Shown one piece after another: positions 1-26,920 of a stretch of DNA of 64,000 nt. The position numbers and the translations under genes were made by a program. Under the pieces are notes generated by a model. That model ran no database searches and was not told the origin of the DNA. It was given only the letters and a program-made list of their open reading frames with translations. Position 1 is the stretch's first letter, and every line of letters starts with the position of its first letter. Where the stretch lies: positions 3,968,001-4,032,000 of the forward strand of contig CAVNZM010000013.1 in the NCBI GenBank assembly GCA_963693365.1. Direction: 5' to 3'. The stretch comes from Amoebidium appalachense (taxonomy: Eukaryota; Ichthyosporea).

Positions 1-2046
1 TTGAACATATTCCTTTAACTGCTCCTTCTGTACATTCGGCCTATAGAACCCCTGAAAACTTTTATCTGTGCAAGTCAAAACTGGAAAGGTAGTGGAAGTC
101 TGCCTTGCAGGATCTTCCTTGTGAATAAACATAGGTTGCAGTTTTGCGTCATATCTCAGATCACTAGCCACACCATCAGGACACCACCAATGCACCCAAA
201 AAGTTCTATCAGCCGGTAGGGCCTCTGGATTTTCAATATGAATTACTTTCGCCACACAAAATTCCCCCAAGTAGTCTGATCCGGGAGTATTCTGTGCGTC
301 GTCCCAAGTGTGCACCAACACAAAATCATTTTCGTTGGGAGCACCCGGGTTTGTAAATTTTACGATTTGGCGCCTTTCCCTCCTACCGTCAGCCCCAATG
401 CACGGTATGTCGCAGTCATCTCCATCTCTGTTGTTCGGATCTTCAAGTTCGTCCGGGATGGCCGGAAGACCTGGAGGGGGCGGTCGCGGGTATGATCGAT
501 TGGATGTCAAATCGCTAACCAGCCGAAAGGGAAACGTAATGACATTTTCGAATGCCGGCGCAGGTTGCGTGAACTCGCCTGTCACTGTATCATATCCGGC
601 ACTCTGCGCTTGCTCCTTCCACCACTCCAGGTGCTCTCCATCAGGGTCCAAAAATACATTGTCCTTAGCCAATCGCTCAAGCATACTTCCAAGTGTGCCC
701 CATTGTTCGCGTAGCCAAATCGGAAAAGGCTGAATAGACGACCCTTGGTTCACCTTGATTGACATCGATGCAGGCTGGTTGGGGAGCGTGTGAAGAAGAG
801 CCTTACGCGAACCTCTACATTCTATCCACTCGCCTTGGCTGGCAAGTCGCCGAACCTCAAATTTTACGCCAGTGTCCAGTTTGATCCATCGGAAGCATCG
901 CCATTTTGCGAAGTACGACAGGGGATCGGCGCAAGGGGCTAACCACTCTGTGAACTCTGGAATGGCTTGTACATTGTGCACCTCAGGAGGCTCCACCACT
1001 CTCCCTCTTTGGCGAATATACGGCGCTAAATCTTTCGATCTTGGTCGCTTTTTCAAAGTCTCCATCAAATCGGGAACAGTCCGCGGCGGTTGCTCAGTCA
1101 GGTAATGGTTGAATCCCCGAAAGCGGCCATCGATATCCTCGTGCGTATGTCCCGGAAGAAGGAACGAACACTCCACAGTGGTGAACACACCCCTAGAAAC
1201 GAGTAATTCAAAAAATTGCATCATTGCGTTGCAATGATTCTCGGAGGCGTTATCCATTTGCACGTACAACGTCTCTGGCAACGAGCCCCGTATCTCCAAT
1301 TCACGCTCGATTGCCAACGTGAGTGCCGCGATTTGGACATTGGCACCCTTGCGACCGTGCTCATCCACGATTGTGTAGAGGGTGCGGCCATGAACGAGGA
1401 CACTGGTTATCCGAACGGCCTTCTTGGGAATCGAGCTCGCGGCTTTGGAGTTCCAATGTACGTTCGGGATTTCGGATTTTGCTTGGTCCATTGAGTCAAC
1501 GATGACACTCATGTACTTGTGTGGCTCCCGAATTGCAGCTGACCGATGCTGGTAATAGCTCTCTCTCTCCTTTCTGTGACATCTCATGGTCAATCACTAT
1601 ATATATGGTTAGGAGGATCATAATCCTAGTGTCAACCAGGAGACCCGATCCTAATCACAACTAGGACTCTGGATCCTAGTTACAACTAGGACAATATATC
1701 CTAGTTACAACTAGGATGACGTCATCCTAGTTGGTACTAGGATGACGTCACTCGTTTATCTTCAATGGCTGTACGACACAACTGTGCGGTTTCATGCACT
1801 CTAATAATTGCGAATATGTGTGTGTACGACAAAGCTGTGCGGTTTCATGCACTCTAGTTGCGAATATGTGTATGTATATAGTGACATACTTTGATTGCAG
1901 GAAGTTGCTACCAAAGAGATGTGCGCGATGCGGTGATTTGAAATACATGTGATGTCGCCAGATACAAACCCAAATACCAACCCAAATACCCTACGCGCAG
2001 GCACACACGTACACACAGTCACTTGCAAGTGCTTGCGCACACACGT

Positions 2047-2113
<67 letters not shown>

Positions 2114-2292
2114 CACAACGCCACTACCCAAGCTCCCCCCTTTTTTTTTTCCCTCCTCCACGAAAACATGACTATGTGTGTGTGTTTTGTTCAAGTGGGG
2201 GGGGGGGGGGGGGGGGGGGGGGGCAGGGAAGACTGTGTGGTTGTGGTTGTGTGTGTGCATGTGTGGTACGTGCGGGTGTGCGGGTGTGCATG

Positions 2293-2343
<51 letters not shown>

Positions 2344-2531
2344 AATGTGCGTGCGTGGGTGTTTATTTTGGAACAGGTTGTCAGGTGTGTTGTTTTAGAG
2401 GTTGTGTGTATGCGTGTGCCGTGCATGTAATGATGGTGGTGGTGGTGATGGTGTTTGGGGGGGGGAGGGAAGTCCAAGTGCTTGCGCACACGTGCATGCG
2501 CGCACGCAACCACACACACACGCACACGCAC

Positions 2532-2608
<77 letters not shown>

Positions 2609-2738
2609 CACAACACCGCTGCCCCCCCCCCCTCCCCCCCCTTTCTTTGCCCTCCTCCACGAGAACATGTGACTGTGTGTGTGTGTGTGAGGGGGGATGG
2701 GGGGAGGGGGGAGGGGGAGGCGGACTGTGTGGTTGTGG

Positions 2739-2830
<92 letters not shown>

Positions 2831-3010
2831 TACGCGGGAGTGTGCAGGTGTGCATGCTTGTTTGTGTGTGTGTGTGTGTGTGTGTGAATGTGCGTGCGTG
2901 GGTGTTTACTTTGGAAGATGTTGTCAGGTGTGATGTTGTAAAGGTTTTGTGTATGTGTGTGCCGTGCACGTAATGATGGTGGTGGTGGTGATGGCGTTTG
3001 GTGGGTGGGT

Positions 3011-3047
<37 letters not shown>

Positions 3048-3412
3048 GAGGGGGGCCACCAGCCTTTGGAGATTGATGTGTGCCTCCCGCAGTTCACGGA
3101 TGTGGATCCTTGCAGCATTGGTGGTGGCCAGCTTGAGGCGGGCCTTGAGAATGCAGCAGTACTCACATTTGACGAAGTTGGTGGTCTCGGTGCTTAAACT
3201 TACACCCTTGAAATGGGTTCTCCAGGCTGCGTGAAACCCCTCTTGATCAAGGTAGCCCTTGTCTGTTACCCGTGCTTGCCGTTTGCGCTTGTGGCCTGAG
3301 GCAGTCTGGAAGGTGTGAAGATCGATTAGTGTGGGTTTTTTTCTCTCTGTCAGTAAGGTGTAGGCGGGGTGTTTTTTTTTGTTGTTGTTGTTCTTGTTGT
3401 TCTGCCTTCCCC

Positions 3413-3479
<67 letters not shown>

Positions 3480-3555
3480 TACACGATTTCATGCACGTAT
3501 GCTCACATACCAATTCGCCTACACATTCTGACGTACACATACTGTAACACACACG

Positions 3556-3634
<79 letters not shown>

Positions 3635-3867
3635 TAGGCGCTTAAGAAGTAGGGTTGCATGGAGGTGCATGTTATGCTGCATACCTCACATGATGTCAGG
3701 ATGTCAGGCTACATTACGACGTATACTATCCCAAATACGGAAGATGGACAGGTTTGGCCCATTATCCCCCCCCTGCCCCCCTCTCCCTCGGTATACACTC
3801 TGTTTGCCCCAATGTACTCAACATTGCAGTGCTTGCCCCCCCCCCCTCCCCCCTCCCAAGTTCTCCA

Positions 3868-3944
<77 letters not shown>

Positions 3945-4033
3945 AGCATGCACACACGTACCCATACACGCACACATTCTCACACACATGCTTAAACTGC
4001 CCACCCTGTTGTCTTCCTCCACATCCCCCCCTC

Positions 4034-4064
<31 letters not shown>

Positions 4065-4742
4065 AAACACATACACACACACAAGCACACGCGTACACAC
4101 ACATGTACACAGCCACACAGAGGGGGGGAGAGAGACGTGCCTGGTCGGGGCCAAGTACATGTTCCTGTTCGTCGAAATCGGGATGGAGCTGTGCCCACCG
4201 TGCCTCGAATTCTTCTTGGTTGGCTGTGTCCTCGGCTGTGATATCCTGTGTTTTCCAAGCGGACGTAGGTCAGTATTTATGTAACAATATCTGTATGGGT
4301 AGAATAGAGGTTGTGTTTCGAATGTGGAGTTTTGGATGGATGTTTTCGTGTGTGTATGTGTGTGGGTGCCCTTGCATGTGTGTGTGCCTGACACTGTGCG
4401 TGTGTACGTGTGTATGTGCTTGTGTGCCTGTGTGTGTGTGTGTTTGTGTTTCGTAATGGATGTCCCTTTGTTTGTTTGGGTGTTTGGGTGTTGCTTCGAT
4501 GGTAATAGGGACATGTGTAATGTGCTGTGTGGTGTGTGATTGCATGTGTGTGTCGTTTGAAGTTTGTGTGTGTGTGTGGGTATGTGTGTATGTGTGTGTG
4601 CATAACCTCCTGAGTTGCAGTGTGCTGGTTGTAAAAGTTAATAATGTACGATAAAATGCATGTCACACGCTTGTGTTTCAAAAGGTTGTTTATGTATGTA
4701 TGCATGTTGATAAGGATGCCATAGTGCTTGTGTGTTGTTCGG

Positions 4743-4773
<31 letters not shown>

Positions 4774-5380
4774 AGGGAAGGGAGGGGGGGGGATGGGGGG
4801 GGGGGGGGGAGTGGGGTTTCACGTGCACCATTGCATGCCACGTGTGCTTCGATGGTGAAGGCATGGGTAAGGCAGTGTGGGTCAATATGACATTGTGATG
4901 GATGTGCCTGTGTGGGTGGGTGGACGGCATTGTGTGGGTTGGTATCTCTCTGTGTGTGCCTGGGTGTGTTTGTATCTGGGTAATGAGGTTAAACAGGTGA
5001 CACTGAGTGAGATAAAGCAAGTTTCGTGAATAGGTGGATTTACGAGTGAGTGTGTGGACCCGCGGGAATTTGGTTGTTTGGGTAGATTGGTGGATGGGTG
5101 GGTGGGTTTGCGGGTGGGTGTGTCTGAATGCCCAGCCATGTTTTCCTGTGCTTGTGTGTTCGTGGGCTTCCTTGGTTGCATTGTACCATATATGCAGGAG
5201 TGCTTGTGGGGGGGAGGGGGGGGGGGGGGGGGGGGGAGGGGGGAGAGCAAATTATATACGTATGTGGGTGTGGGTTTGGGTGTGGGTGTGAGTGTAGGGG
5301 TGTGGCTGCGGGTGGGTGGGGTGGTGGGTGGGTGGGTGTGGGTGTGTGTGTTTGTGTTCTATTGATTTTGTGTTCGAGAA

Positions 5381-5422
<42 letters not shown>

Positions 5423-5466
5423 TAAGGTAATGTGAAGCAATATGATGCTGCATGCGCCTGTGTGGG

Positions 5467-5499
<33 letters not shown>

Positions 5500-6294
5500 C
5501 GGTGTCTCTCTCTCTCTGACAGTTTATGGGTGTGTTTGTGTGTGGGAATGAGGTTTAGCAGGTGAGCGGGTGGGTGGGTGGGTGGCTGTGCCCAGCAGTG
5601 TATGCTTGTGCATGTGTTAGCGTGCATGTTTATAATACGTGTTCGTGTATGTGTGTATGTGTGTGTAGAACGGTGTGCATGTGTGCATGTGTGCATGTGT
5701 GTGTAATTCCGTGTACGTAGTTGCGTGTGTGCGTATGTACGTGCGTGTAGGTGTATGCATTGAGATGTGGTTTGGGGGGGGGGGGGGGGGGGGGTATATA
5801 TGAAATACACACCCTGACGTACTCCATCCAGATCTCTTCCTTGGTGTAAGCGGGCGGCAAGCGTATCGTAGACGTGTCGGGCATCAACTGACCGATGAGG
5901 TCGATGAATTCGGAAAACCAGGCAATAAATCTCTCCACCGCCAAAGAGATGTTGCCTTCACCGGTGTTGCCATGTACGTAAAACCGAGCTCCTTGTAGGA
6001 ATTCATTCTTTCTGGCCATGAACGTGTTTCGGCACATTCCCATGATGTTGATGAATGCTTCTTGGCAGATCTGGGATGAAATGAATGGGATGGGGAGGGG
6101 GAGGGGGCGGTGGGGGCGGGGGGGGGGGGGGGGGGGGGGGGGGGAGGTCATTTGGTGTATTGTTTTTCTTAACCTTGTTCCCCTCCCCCCCCCTCCCCTT
6201 CTTCCTCACCGACCTCGCTGCTCCTTCACACATGTTATCATTCCATGCTCTCCCCACCCGGGCCCGCTCCTCCCCCGGCCTTCCTGCCCCCATC

Positions 6295-6349
<55 letters not shown>

Positions 6350-7518
6350 CCTCCCTCCCCCCCCCCCCCCCCCTCTGTCTGCATCTCCCTCTCTATGCCT
6401 GGCAGACCTCGCCCCCCCCCCCCCCCCCTCCCCTCCCGTTCTTTCCTCCCCCTCTCCCCCCCCCCCCCCCCCCGCCCCAATCCCCCATCCCCCCCCCCCC
6501 CTCCGGTATTCACCTCCCTCCCTCCCCCCTCCCCCTCTGTCTGCATCTCCCTCTCTATGCCTGGCAGACCTCGCCCTCCCCCCCCCCCCCCCTCCCCTCC
6601 CGTTCTTTCCTCCCCCTTCCCCCCCCCCCCCCCCCCCCCGCCCCAATCCCCCATCCCCCCCCCCCCCCCCCCTCCGGTATTCATCATTACTTTATTAGAC
6701 CAATAGACACCACTCTTCCCCCTGTCTCTCCTGGCTCTTGCCAACGAATAGCCCTTCCCCCCCCCCCCCCCCCCCCCACCCAACACACACACACACACAC
6801 ACTCTCTCTCTCTCTCTCCCCCCCCCCCCCCCCCCCCCCCCCTCTCTCTCTCTCCCCCTCTCTCTCCCTCTCTCTCTCTCTCTCAGATTTGCACGCGCGT
6901 GGCAACCGTCATGTGTTGGCATGAGCATCAACGAAGCCATCACGTGGTCCAGGCCCGGTCCCCCTTTTTGACCCTCTTGTGTATCTAGAGCTCTCTCCTT
7001 CTCTCCCTATAAACACGCTTAAAATTTCTGTCCACATGCACATCTCAGTTTTTAAGTTTTATCCAAAATTTAAAAATTTATAAGTCACTGGCGGTTGGTG
7101 TTCTAACGTAGCTAATGGGACTGTGTCCTATGCACTCTTCCGGCAGCAGGTGGATGACGTTAACCAAACGTGTTAAAATAAAAATAAAAAAAATAAATAA
7201 AAAACTGGCGGTTGGGGTGGTGTGTGTGGCCGGACCAGCACAAAAGCACAACTGTTTGCCGAACTCTGTGCGTAGTATGTGCCGAACTCTGGATGCAACC
7301 ACATTAGTTGCTGCCGTGTTATATGCCTGTGTGATGCTGATTGTGTGGGTGCGTGGGTGCGTGGGTGGGTGCGTGGGTGCGTGGGTGTGTGGGTGTGGGC
7401 ATGTGTGCATGAGGGCATGTGTGTGAGCTTGTACGTATGAGGTGTGTGTGTGTGTGTGTGTGTGCCTGTTCGTGTGTTCGTGTGTGTGTGTGTGTGTGTG
7501 TGCGTGTGCGTGGCACTG

Positions 7519-7551
<33 letters not shown>

Positions 7552-8171
7552 CACGTGTGTTTGCATGCTTGAGTGTGTGTGTGCGTGCGTGCGTGCGTGC
7601 ATGCGTGTGTGCGTGCGGTGCGTGTGTATACTACGTGTGTGTGTGTGTGTGTGTGTGGGTTTCGGGGGGGAAGGGGGGGGGGGGGGGGAGGGGGGGTTTG
7701 GGTTACCCCTGTGTTGTCCAGAATCCACGGTATCTCGACCTTGCCCGCTTGGACGCCAGACTTGTTCTGGGACGTGCTGTTGTTGCCAAGCTTCACCCTA
7801 TGGTAGCAATTACGTGGGGTGAGATGAGATTGTATCCGAGGGGAAGTATCATAATCTATGTACATCAGCATGCAGAGTTCACCCTTCATACCGGACTGCA
7901 CACAATGGCACCGAGAAGTGTCTGTATAGAAGAACTGCATATTGTACGTCCGTGAGCAGAGCATTTAATGGGCAAGCGTTAGACGAGTATTCGGCAACAT
8001 TAAGGTATTAGGATGTCATTGACTCCTGATATCTATAAAAGGGGGGATGGGGGGGGGGGGGGGGGGGGGGGTGATATCTATAAAAAAAGGGGGGGTACTT
8101 GTTTTAGCCTTGTTTTAGCCTTACCTCGCCTGGGTTAAAATGGCTTGAGAGATATATTTGGGTATAATTTC

Positions 8172-8208
<37 letters not shown>

Positions 8209-9259
8209 CTGCTTACAAATGCTGGGTCATATAGTCGAACAGCGCCTGGTTGCGAACTGACGGAGGCAAACAGAGCCACCGAGTCCTCAGGTTTTTCACC
8301 TGCGCTGACGTGAATCTCTCGTAGCAGTTGTCATTGCACCTGCAGTAGGGAGGACATATGAGAACAAATGAATACTGTACAATACCACCCCTTACGTGAC
8401 GGTCATCATACTATCACAGCTAGCTATAACAGTATTTTCTCACCCATTATGCATTCCACAGGCAGCTGCAATGTAAGAATGAAGCAAGTCCCCCCACTGG
8501 TTGGCTCAGAGCTGACGAGCACCAGAACTTGAATGTGGCACACACACGGGCTTCCGCTCTAGTATTCCACTAATGATTGAATGTACGGAATGCTAGCTCA
8601 AACAGTGTCAATTTACATGCGCCGGCTCAGATGATGTGCGCCAGAAGTGTGATTTTTCTTTACCTGCAAGTCATAGCCAAGACACTTTCAATGGCTGCCT
8701 CTGACAACTTCTTTTTTGTGTCGGGCAGAAAAGGTTGCGCAGACCCTATGGGCGTGGGCGGGAATGCCCCTGTAGTAACTCGGTCCCTCTGCTGTGCCTC
8801 AGCACGGTTACGTTTTAATTTATCAGCCATCGCCGCCTTCGATCTGGCCACCCCATGTTGCCGCCGTGCCTCCACCTCTTCGATTAATCTTTTTGCATTC
8901 TCCTCTTCGGCATCCATTGCTTCTCTTGAAAAAGAAAGCTCCTCCGCACTGCCACTACCTAATTGACTGCTGCTGATTTGTCTGGTACTCGCCGGGTTGT
9001 TGCAGTTTGCTAACGTTGTGTTGTTGCATGTGTCAATACGTGTGCGTTTGCGTGCACGTGCGCAGCCATCATTAACAATGCTGCCCCGTTTTGCATTTGC
9101 ATTGTTACCACTTGAGTTAGATGTGAAGTTTTGTTGTAGCTCGCCAAGAACTTTTCTAGCGTTCGGGCCTGTGGTTAACGTGTCTTTTTGTAATGGGGCT
9201 CCCTGCCTTCGACATGTCCCCACGGGCCTGACAGGGCCGCTTCTCACAATTGGGCCCAT
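1..9259 (-). CDS. DUF7869-type, probably transposon-derived protein; six exons, 3' end beyond the window
   Basis: Exons on the minus strand, by splice sites and phase: 9259-8664 (ATG at 9259), 8339-8217, 7797-7707, 6070-5813, 3305-3064 and 1573 to beyond 1; 961 codons lie in the window. Exon 1 is Ser/Asn-rich, then an Ala/Arg/Glu helix that looks coiled. The exon 1/2 junction creates [11 protein letters not shown], the cysteine knot usually found early in this family. Exon 4 starts [11 protein letters not shown]. Exon 5 has FVKCEYC and a His before the junction. Exon 6 carries [21 protein letters not shown] and [12 protein letters not shown], matching the family pattern of D-x-x-D-x-x-K, LDN-x-x-x-N and VGHTHEDID. 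The intron between exons 5 and 6 appears to start with GC (AG|GCTGGT), or with GT four bases later out of phase. No function is established; such proteins are multicopy and acidic-residue rich like transposases. Family assignment is from recalled motifs; the gene model is my own reading. Confidence 0.8.
1615..1750. repeat. Cluster of 20-bp palindromes with 6-bp spacers
   Basis: About five copies of an imperfect palindrome, ATCCTAGTTACAACTAGGAT, repeat at a period near 26 bp. Between the last copies the spacer is GACGTC, so the junction reads AGGATGACGTCATCCT with a full CRE-type TGACGTCA. The cluster lies in the intron just upstream of the acceptor at 1574. A relative lies at 23735-23955. Confidence 0.85.
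2027..3050. repeat. Tandemly duplicated microsatellite block
   Basis: Two related units of roughly 450-540 bp follow one another. Each runs AAGTGCTTGCGCACA, a long (CA)n, a short unique stretch, a G tract, a long (GT)n, then a stretch ending in ATGATGGTGGTGGTGGTGATGG and another G tract near 2457 and 3011. The block fills an intron of the minus-strand DUF7869-type gene. The open frames here are repeat translations. Confidence 0.85.
3415..5812. repeat. Intronic low-complexity DNA: G tracts, (CA)n, (GT)n
   Basis: This is the intron between the exons at 3305-3064 and 6070-5813. It holds a G tract of about 60 bp at 3415-3477, (CA)n at 3548-3632 and 3871-3929, G tracts at 4743-4810, 5210-5237, 5381-5420 and 5469-5498, and GT-rich filler. 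One open minus-strand stretch at about 4152-4242 is bounded by an AG acceptor but has no good donor, so I do not call it an exon. Confidence 0.8.
6115..6880. repeat. Pyrimidine-rich intronic repeat with internal duplication
   Basis: G and C tracts, (CA)n at 6299-6346 and (CT)n dominate. A unit beginning TCTGTCTGCATCTCCCTCTC occurs twice (about 6374 and 6538), each followed by C tracts. The stretch at 6690-6745 (ACCAATAGACACCACTCTTC) has a close relative at 11628-11670 in another gene's intron. Confidence 0.75.
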
Positions 9260-10729
9260 TTTACAAGCCCTCACCTACACGTAATTTCCTCTGTTCATAT
9301 GCTTGAGACGATAGATTAGAATCCCATGCACTTGAAAATGTCACAAACACAAGTCGTTACTGGGTACGTGTGGCACATGGGTGTTCTCGCATGTATGCTA
9401 ATGCTAGTTGTCAGGTTCCCCTGGGAGCATGCAGATCTGTTTTGGTGCATCTTTCGCCAGTCAAACATAGCCAAGTAGGATCTCGACACAATGCTTTGAT
9501 TGGCAGGATATTTTTTATCCAGTCTGGCGCGGTGACATGCCGCACAACAGAATGTGTGCCTAATGGTTCATAAAAAGGAATCTTTCAAGTGTGAAAATAT
9601 GGTAGTGTGTCATTGTGGCATAAATGAGTCAACGTAACATATTTTGTAGTAGAAAAGTTCTGGAGATGTACGAAAATGGAGCCCGTACCTCCTGCTGTTG
9701 AACATGTTTTGGAAAAAACCAAACAAAGAACAAGACACCTAAAGCCACATTGCCACCGCGCTAGGACAACATGTGTCCTAGTTGGCGCTGGGGTGGCAAA
9801 AGGCCAACTCGCATTTTCTTATTGGCCGAGCCTACGCCATTCAAAGAGTGGAAGTTACCAAAATTCCTCAGCCATGATCAGATCGTAAGACACACGACTA
9901 TTGACAGTATAGTGATTATTGCAATAACTCACATGATAAGAGATAAACATTGTTATTAGAGACCCTAATTAACAACAACAAAAAAAAAAAGAAGTGAAAA
10001 AAATAAAATAAAAAGGAAGTAAACGTACATCAGAAGGAATCTAAGCACCCTTGACATGATCATAACCCTAGTAGCGGCTAGGAAACTCGCACGATTTATG
10101 CCACCAACCAATCAGACTCATGGGAACGCACGAGGCCAACCCGTGCAAACCTTTCGAGCCTTCATTTATTCCGTAAAACTAGAATTGGCGTGCCTAGAAT
10201 ATTCCATGTATAAATTATTTATTATTTCTTTGATTCTGGCAATGGATATTCAGTCCGAGAAGACAGCAGAGATGTTTAGAATGCACTCTAAAGTAGCTGA
10301 AATTTGGTTCGGGATCGACGTGCATTTCATTCATCCAATAGGAAGCAGAGATCTAAGATGCTGTATCATGCAGTATGTGTATTCAAAGCCAATCAGAATG
10401 AAGAAGCATATGGGGCTCGAAATTTATTTCTCTGACATACCGTAGAATTGGAGTATCCTTTACAGCTCATACAGTAACTGCCATGTGTGTAGACCAATAT
10501 ATGCCTACATATGCAGACACATATGAAATTCTATTTGATACTCTAACATTATGCAAACATCCTTGTTAAATTATTACAATGTACATTGAAGTTAGGGCCG
10601 AGTTTGACGCCGCCGGGTCGGCTTGAGAATCTTACAACCCTTTCGTGGATTTAGCCGGCTTGCGCACCGCTGTCCCTCATTTGCAGTTGCAGTGGTTTCG
10701 GTGAGATTCATACCATAGCTTCTTTAAAA
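9260..10729. other. Divergent intergenic spacer
   Basis: Spacer between the divergent DUF7869-type gene and the ParB/methyltransferase gene. I see no gene. It contains an A-rich run at 9970-10016 and CCAAT words near 10111, 10334 and 10391, which could serve a two-way promoter. No convincing TATA box was found next to either start codon. Confidence 0.5.
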
Positions 10730-24721
<13,992 letters not shown>

Positions 24722-25560
24722 CACGGTGACCACAACATCTTAAAGCTTTAACCTCAATCCGATCCTTAGGCATGCTCTACCACACTATATACTTTTTTAA
24801 ACCATACTGTTTGAATTAATGAATGGGTAGCGAAGTGGAGGAGGCAATCTTTCCTTGTTTGTCTTCATGGGTTAGCGTTGGAATGTGATGGTAAGTTGTG
24901 ATTGATGTGATAGTAAGTTAGATAGGTTGTATTGTATAACCCTTTACTTTGTATATTGTATGTGATGTTTCACGTGTAGACTGATGCTCATACCACTTCT
25001 CCTTTGAACTCTTTCCAAAGTCACAGGATGGCCTGCCTGATTGAGAGCGTTCTTCAGCTCTATTTTGTTACATTGGGCTTCTTTGCCTGTAATAGTTGTG
25101 AACATCATGTCGGTCAGTTAGCTGGAATTTGTAAAGCACCCTGTTTAAGGATGTATTGTGTAAGACTTATCTCATGTTTTATTCACAATGTGCATTAAAC
25201 AATGCCCATACAATTGCAAAACTCCAAATTGCTGTTGTGGAACTACCGTACCCAGCTCCGTTCATTAACCAGCATGTCGCTTGTTTGCTACCCCTCAAGA
25301 ACTGTGATACTTCACCTGAAAGATAATGTGCTATCGTGGCTTGCTATGTGGTCGAAGGAACTTATATCGCTGTTTGCAAACGGACACCCAACAGTTAAAA
25401 CGTTGATAAATATATAATTGGATGCTTCCAAAGATGTTTGGGTCGCATTCCATGCACATCCTAGTTTGGGTCCTAGTGTGCCTAATAGAGATACAATATA
25501 CATTTTTACAAAATATACAAGGGATAACCGAGCATTTCCATAGAAAACACCCAAATCTCA
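24722..25560. other. AT-rich intergenic DNA, no gene seen
   Basis: Downstream of the ParB/methyltransferase stop codon. The longest frames are under 90 codons, lack family resemblance and lie in AT-rich sequence. Presumably 3' untranslated region and spacer. Confidence 0.5.
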
Positions 25561-25589
25561 AAAGTCCTAAGTACCCTCCTATGTCGACA

Positions 25590-26545
25590 TGTGCAATACA
25601 TTGGCAATACATTGACAATGATCATGGGGCTGTGCTTACCCTACCGTGTGCATATTGCCAATATATTGAGCATGTGATTGAGGTATCAATAAAGTTATTG
25701 TTAATACATTGGCAATGTTCGTCATACGTATTATTCTTAGATATAAGACGTTACTCCGATATGCCTTTCATATTATAAGCGCACTTATACTGTACTTTGC
25801 ATGCATTCGTTCCCATTATCAATTTATTGGCAATGTATTTGGATAATATAGTGTGATATTTATAATATATATGTAATGCATTATCAACACTTATATCTTT
25901 ATGGTGGTGGTATCATTCGTATGTTGGCAATATATGCTTGATATGGAACATACGTGACATATTTCTTATTTGTAATGTGTTGGGAGTGTATTAATCATAC
26001 CTCTGTTTATGTCATCAATATACTCACGATATATAAGCAACCTATCGGCGATACCGCATTTATATATTGATTATAGTTGGATCATATGTTGGCAATACAT
26101 TGTTTATATGTTTCTTGATATTTAAATCTTTGTATTTCTATGAATTACATATTGGCAATACATTAATAATGCGTTCATAGTGCAACTACAATGCGAAAAT
26201 ACAGTATTATCCATATCATTATCTGTATTTTTGATATTATTTGGTTGTTATTGTAATATCGCCCGGGTATAATTGATATTGGCAATACGTCTATAATGCT
26301 AGCGCAATAGTAATGCAATGGTAATGTAATGGCAATCTAATGTATTGGCGATATTGATGTAACATATACTGGATAATATATTCATATCAGCGGGATATCG
26401 ACAATAGAGGGTATTGGTACTGTATTACCATTGACAATACCAAAGCAATATTATTGCAATATGGCGTTCCTATTGGCGGCAAGGGGTTCTATTGCCAATA
26501 TCGCCAATAGCTCCAATAGCAAAAAATACGTTGGCAATACTTCCG
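25590..26545. repeat. Field of TTGGCAATA / TATTGCCAATA words
   Basis: More than a dozen near-copies of ATTGGCAATAC or its complement are scattered irregularly through strongly AT-rich DNA, for example near 25600, 25655, 25710, 25830, 25925, 26090, 26150, 26280, 26345, 26440, 26495 and 26530. Spacing is irregular, so it is not a simple tandem array. The field stops where the Copia-like fragment begins. Confidence 0.7.
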
Positions 26546-26920
26546 GGAAGTTTGCTGATGTGCCAGGACGGTTGGGTGAAGACCACAGACGGAATTTCAT
26601 CGTCGTCGTCGGAGGGGGGGTCCAATGTTGGCAGATCGGGTTTGGGGGGATCGGGGACCTCAGGCTGATTGGTGCTGCTCGTGAATTTTGACTCGTCAAA
26701 GATGACGTCACGGCAGATCTTGACCTGGTTGCTGGAATGGTCGAGGATCTTGTGTGCCTTCGAGGGCAAATCCCACTGGCAGCCGACGTAGGTGCCGACT
26801 CTGACGGTTGATGCAAGCTTGATCCTCTTGGATCGGGGAACATGCACATAGCCAGGGGAGCCGAACACGTGGAGCTGGGAGACGTCAGGTTTGAAGCCGT
26901 GGAAGGTAAGGGGAAGTTGA
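26546..26920 (-). pseudogene. Copia integrase C-terminal fragment
   Basis: This frame holds LHVFGSPGYVHVPRSKRIK, then VGTYVGCQWDLPSKAHKI and ICRDVIFDESKF. These match the conserved Copia stretch in which a FG-x-x-x-Y-V motif, a basic patch, a G-x-x-x-G-Y motif and an RDV-x-F-x-E motif follow the integrase core. It ends after an Asp-rich linker. The catalytic D,D35E core that should precede it is absent. Confidence 0.75.

Noticed and set aside
1615-1750. CRISPR-like array of palindromes with 6-bp spacers
   Set aside because: Spacers are too short and repeat themselves (GACGTC); it behaves as a minisatellite.
2023-2973. Long His/Thr, Cys/Val, Gly and Pro open frames
   Set aside because: They translate (CA)n, (GT)n and homopolymer tracts, are open in several frames at once and lie inside introns.
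4152-4242. Extra exon of the DUF7869-type gene
   Set aside because: It has an acceptor and an open frame but no GT donor, and the flanking exons already join in phase without it.
24722-25800. Small plus-strand ORFs downstream of the methyltransferase stop
   Set aside because: Short, AT-rich, no motifs.
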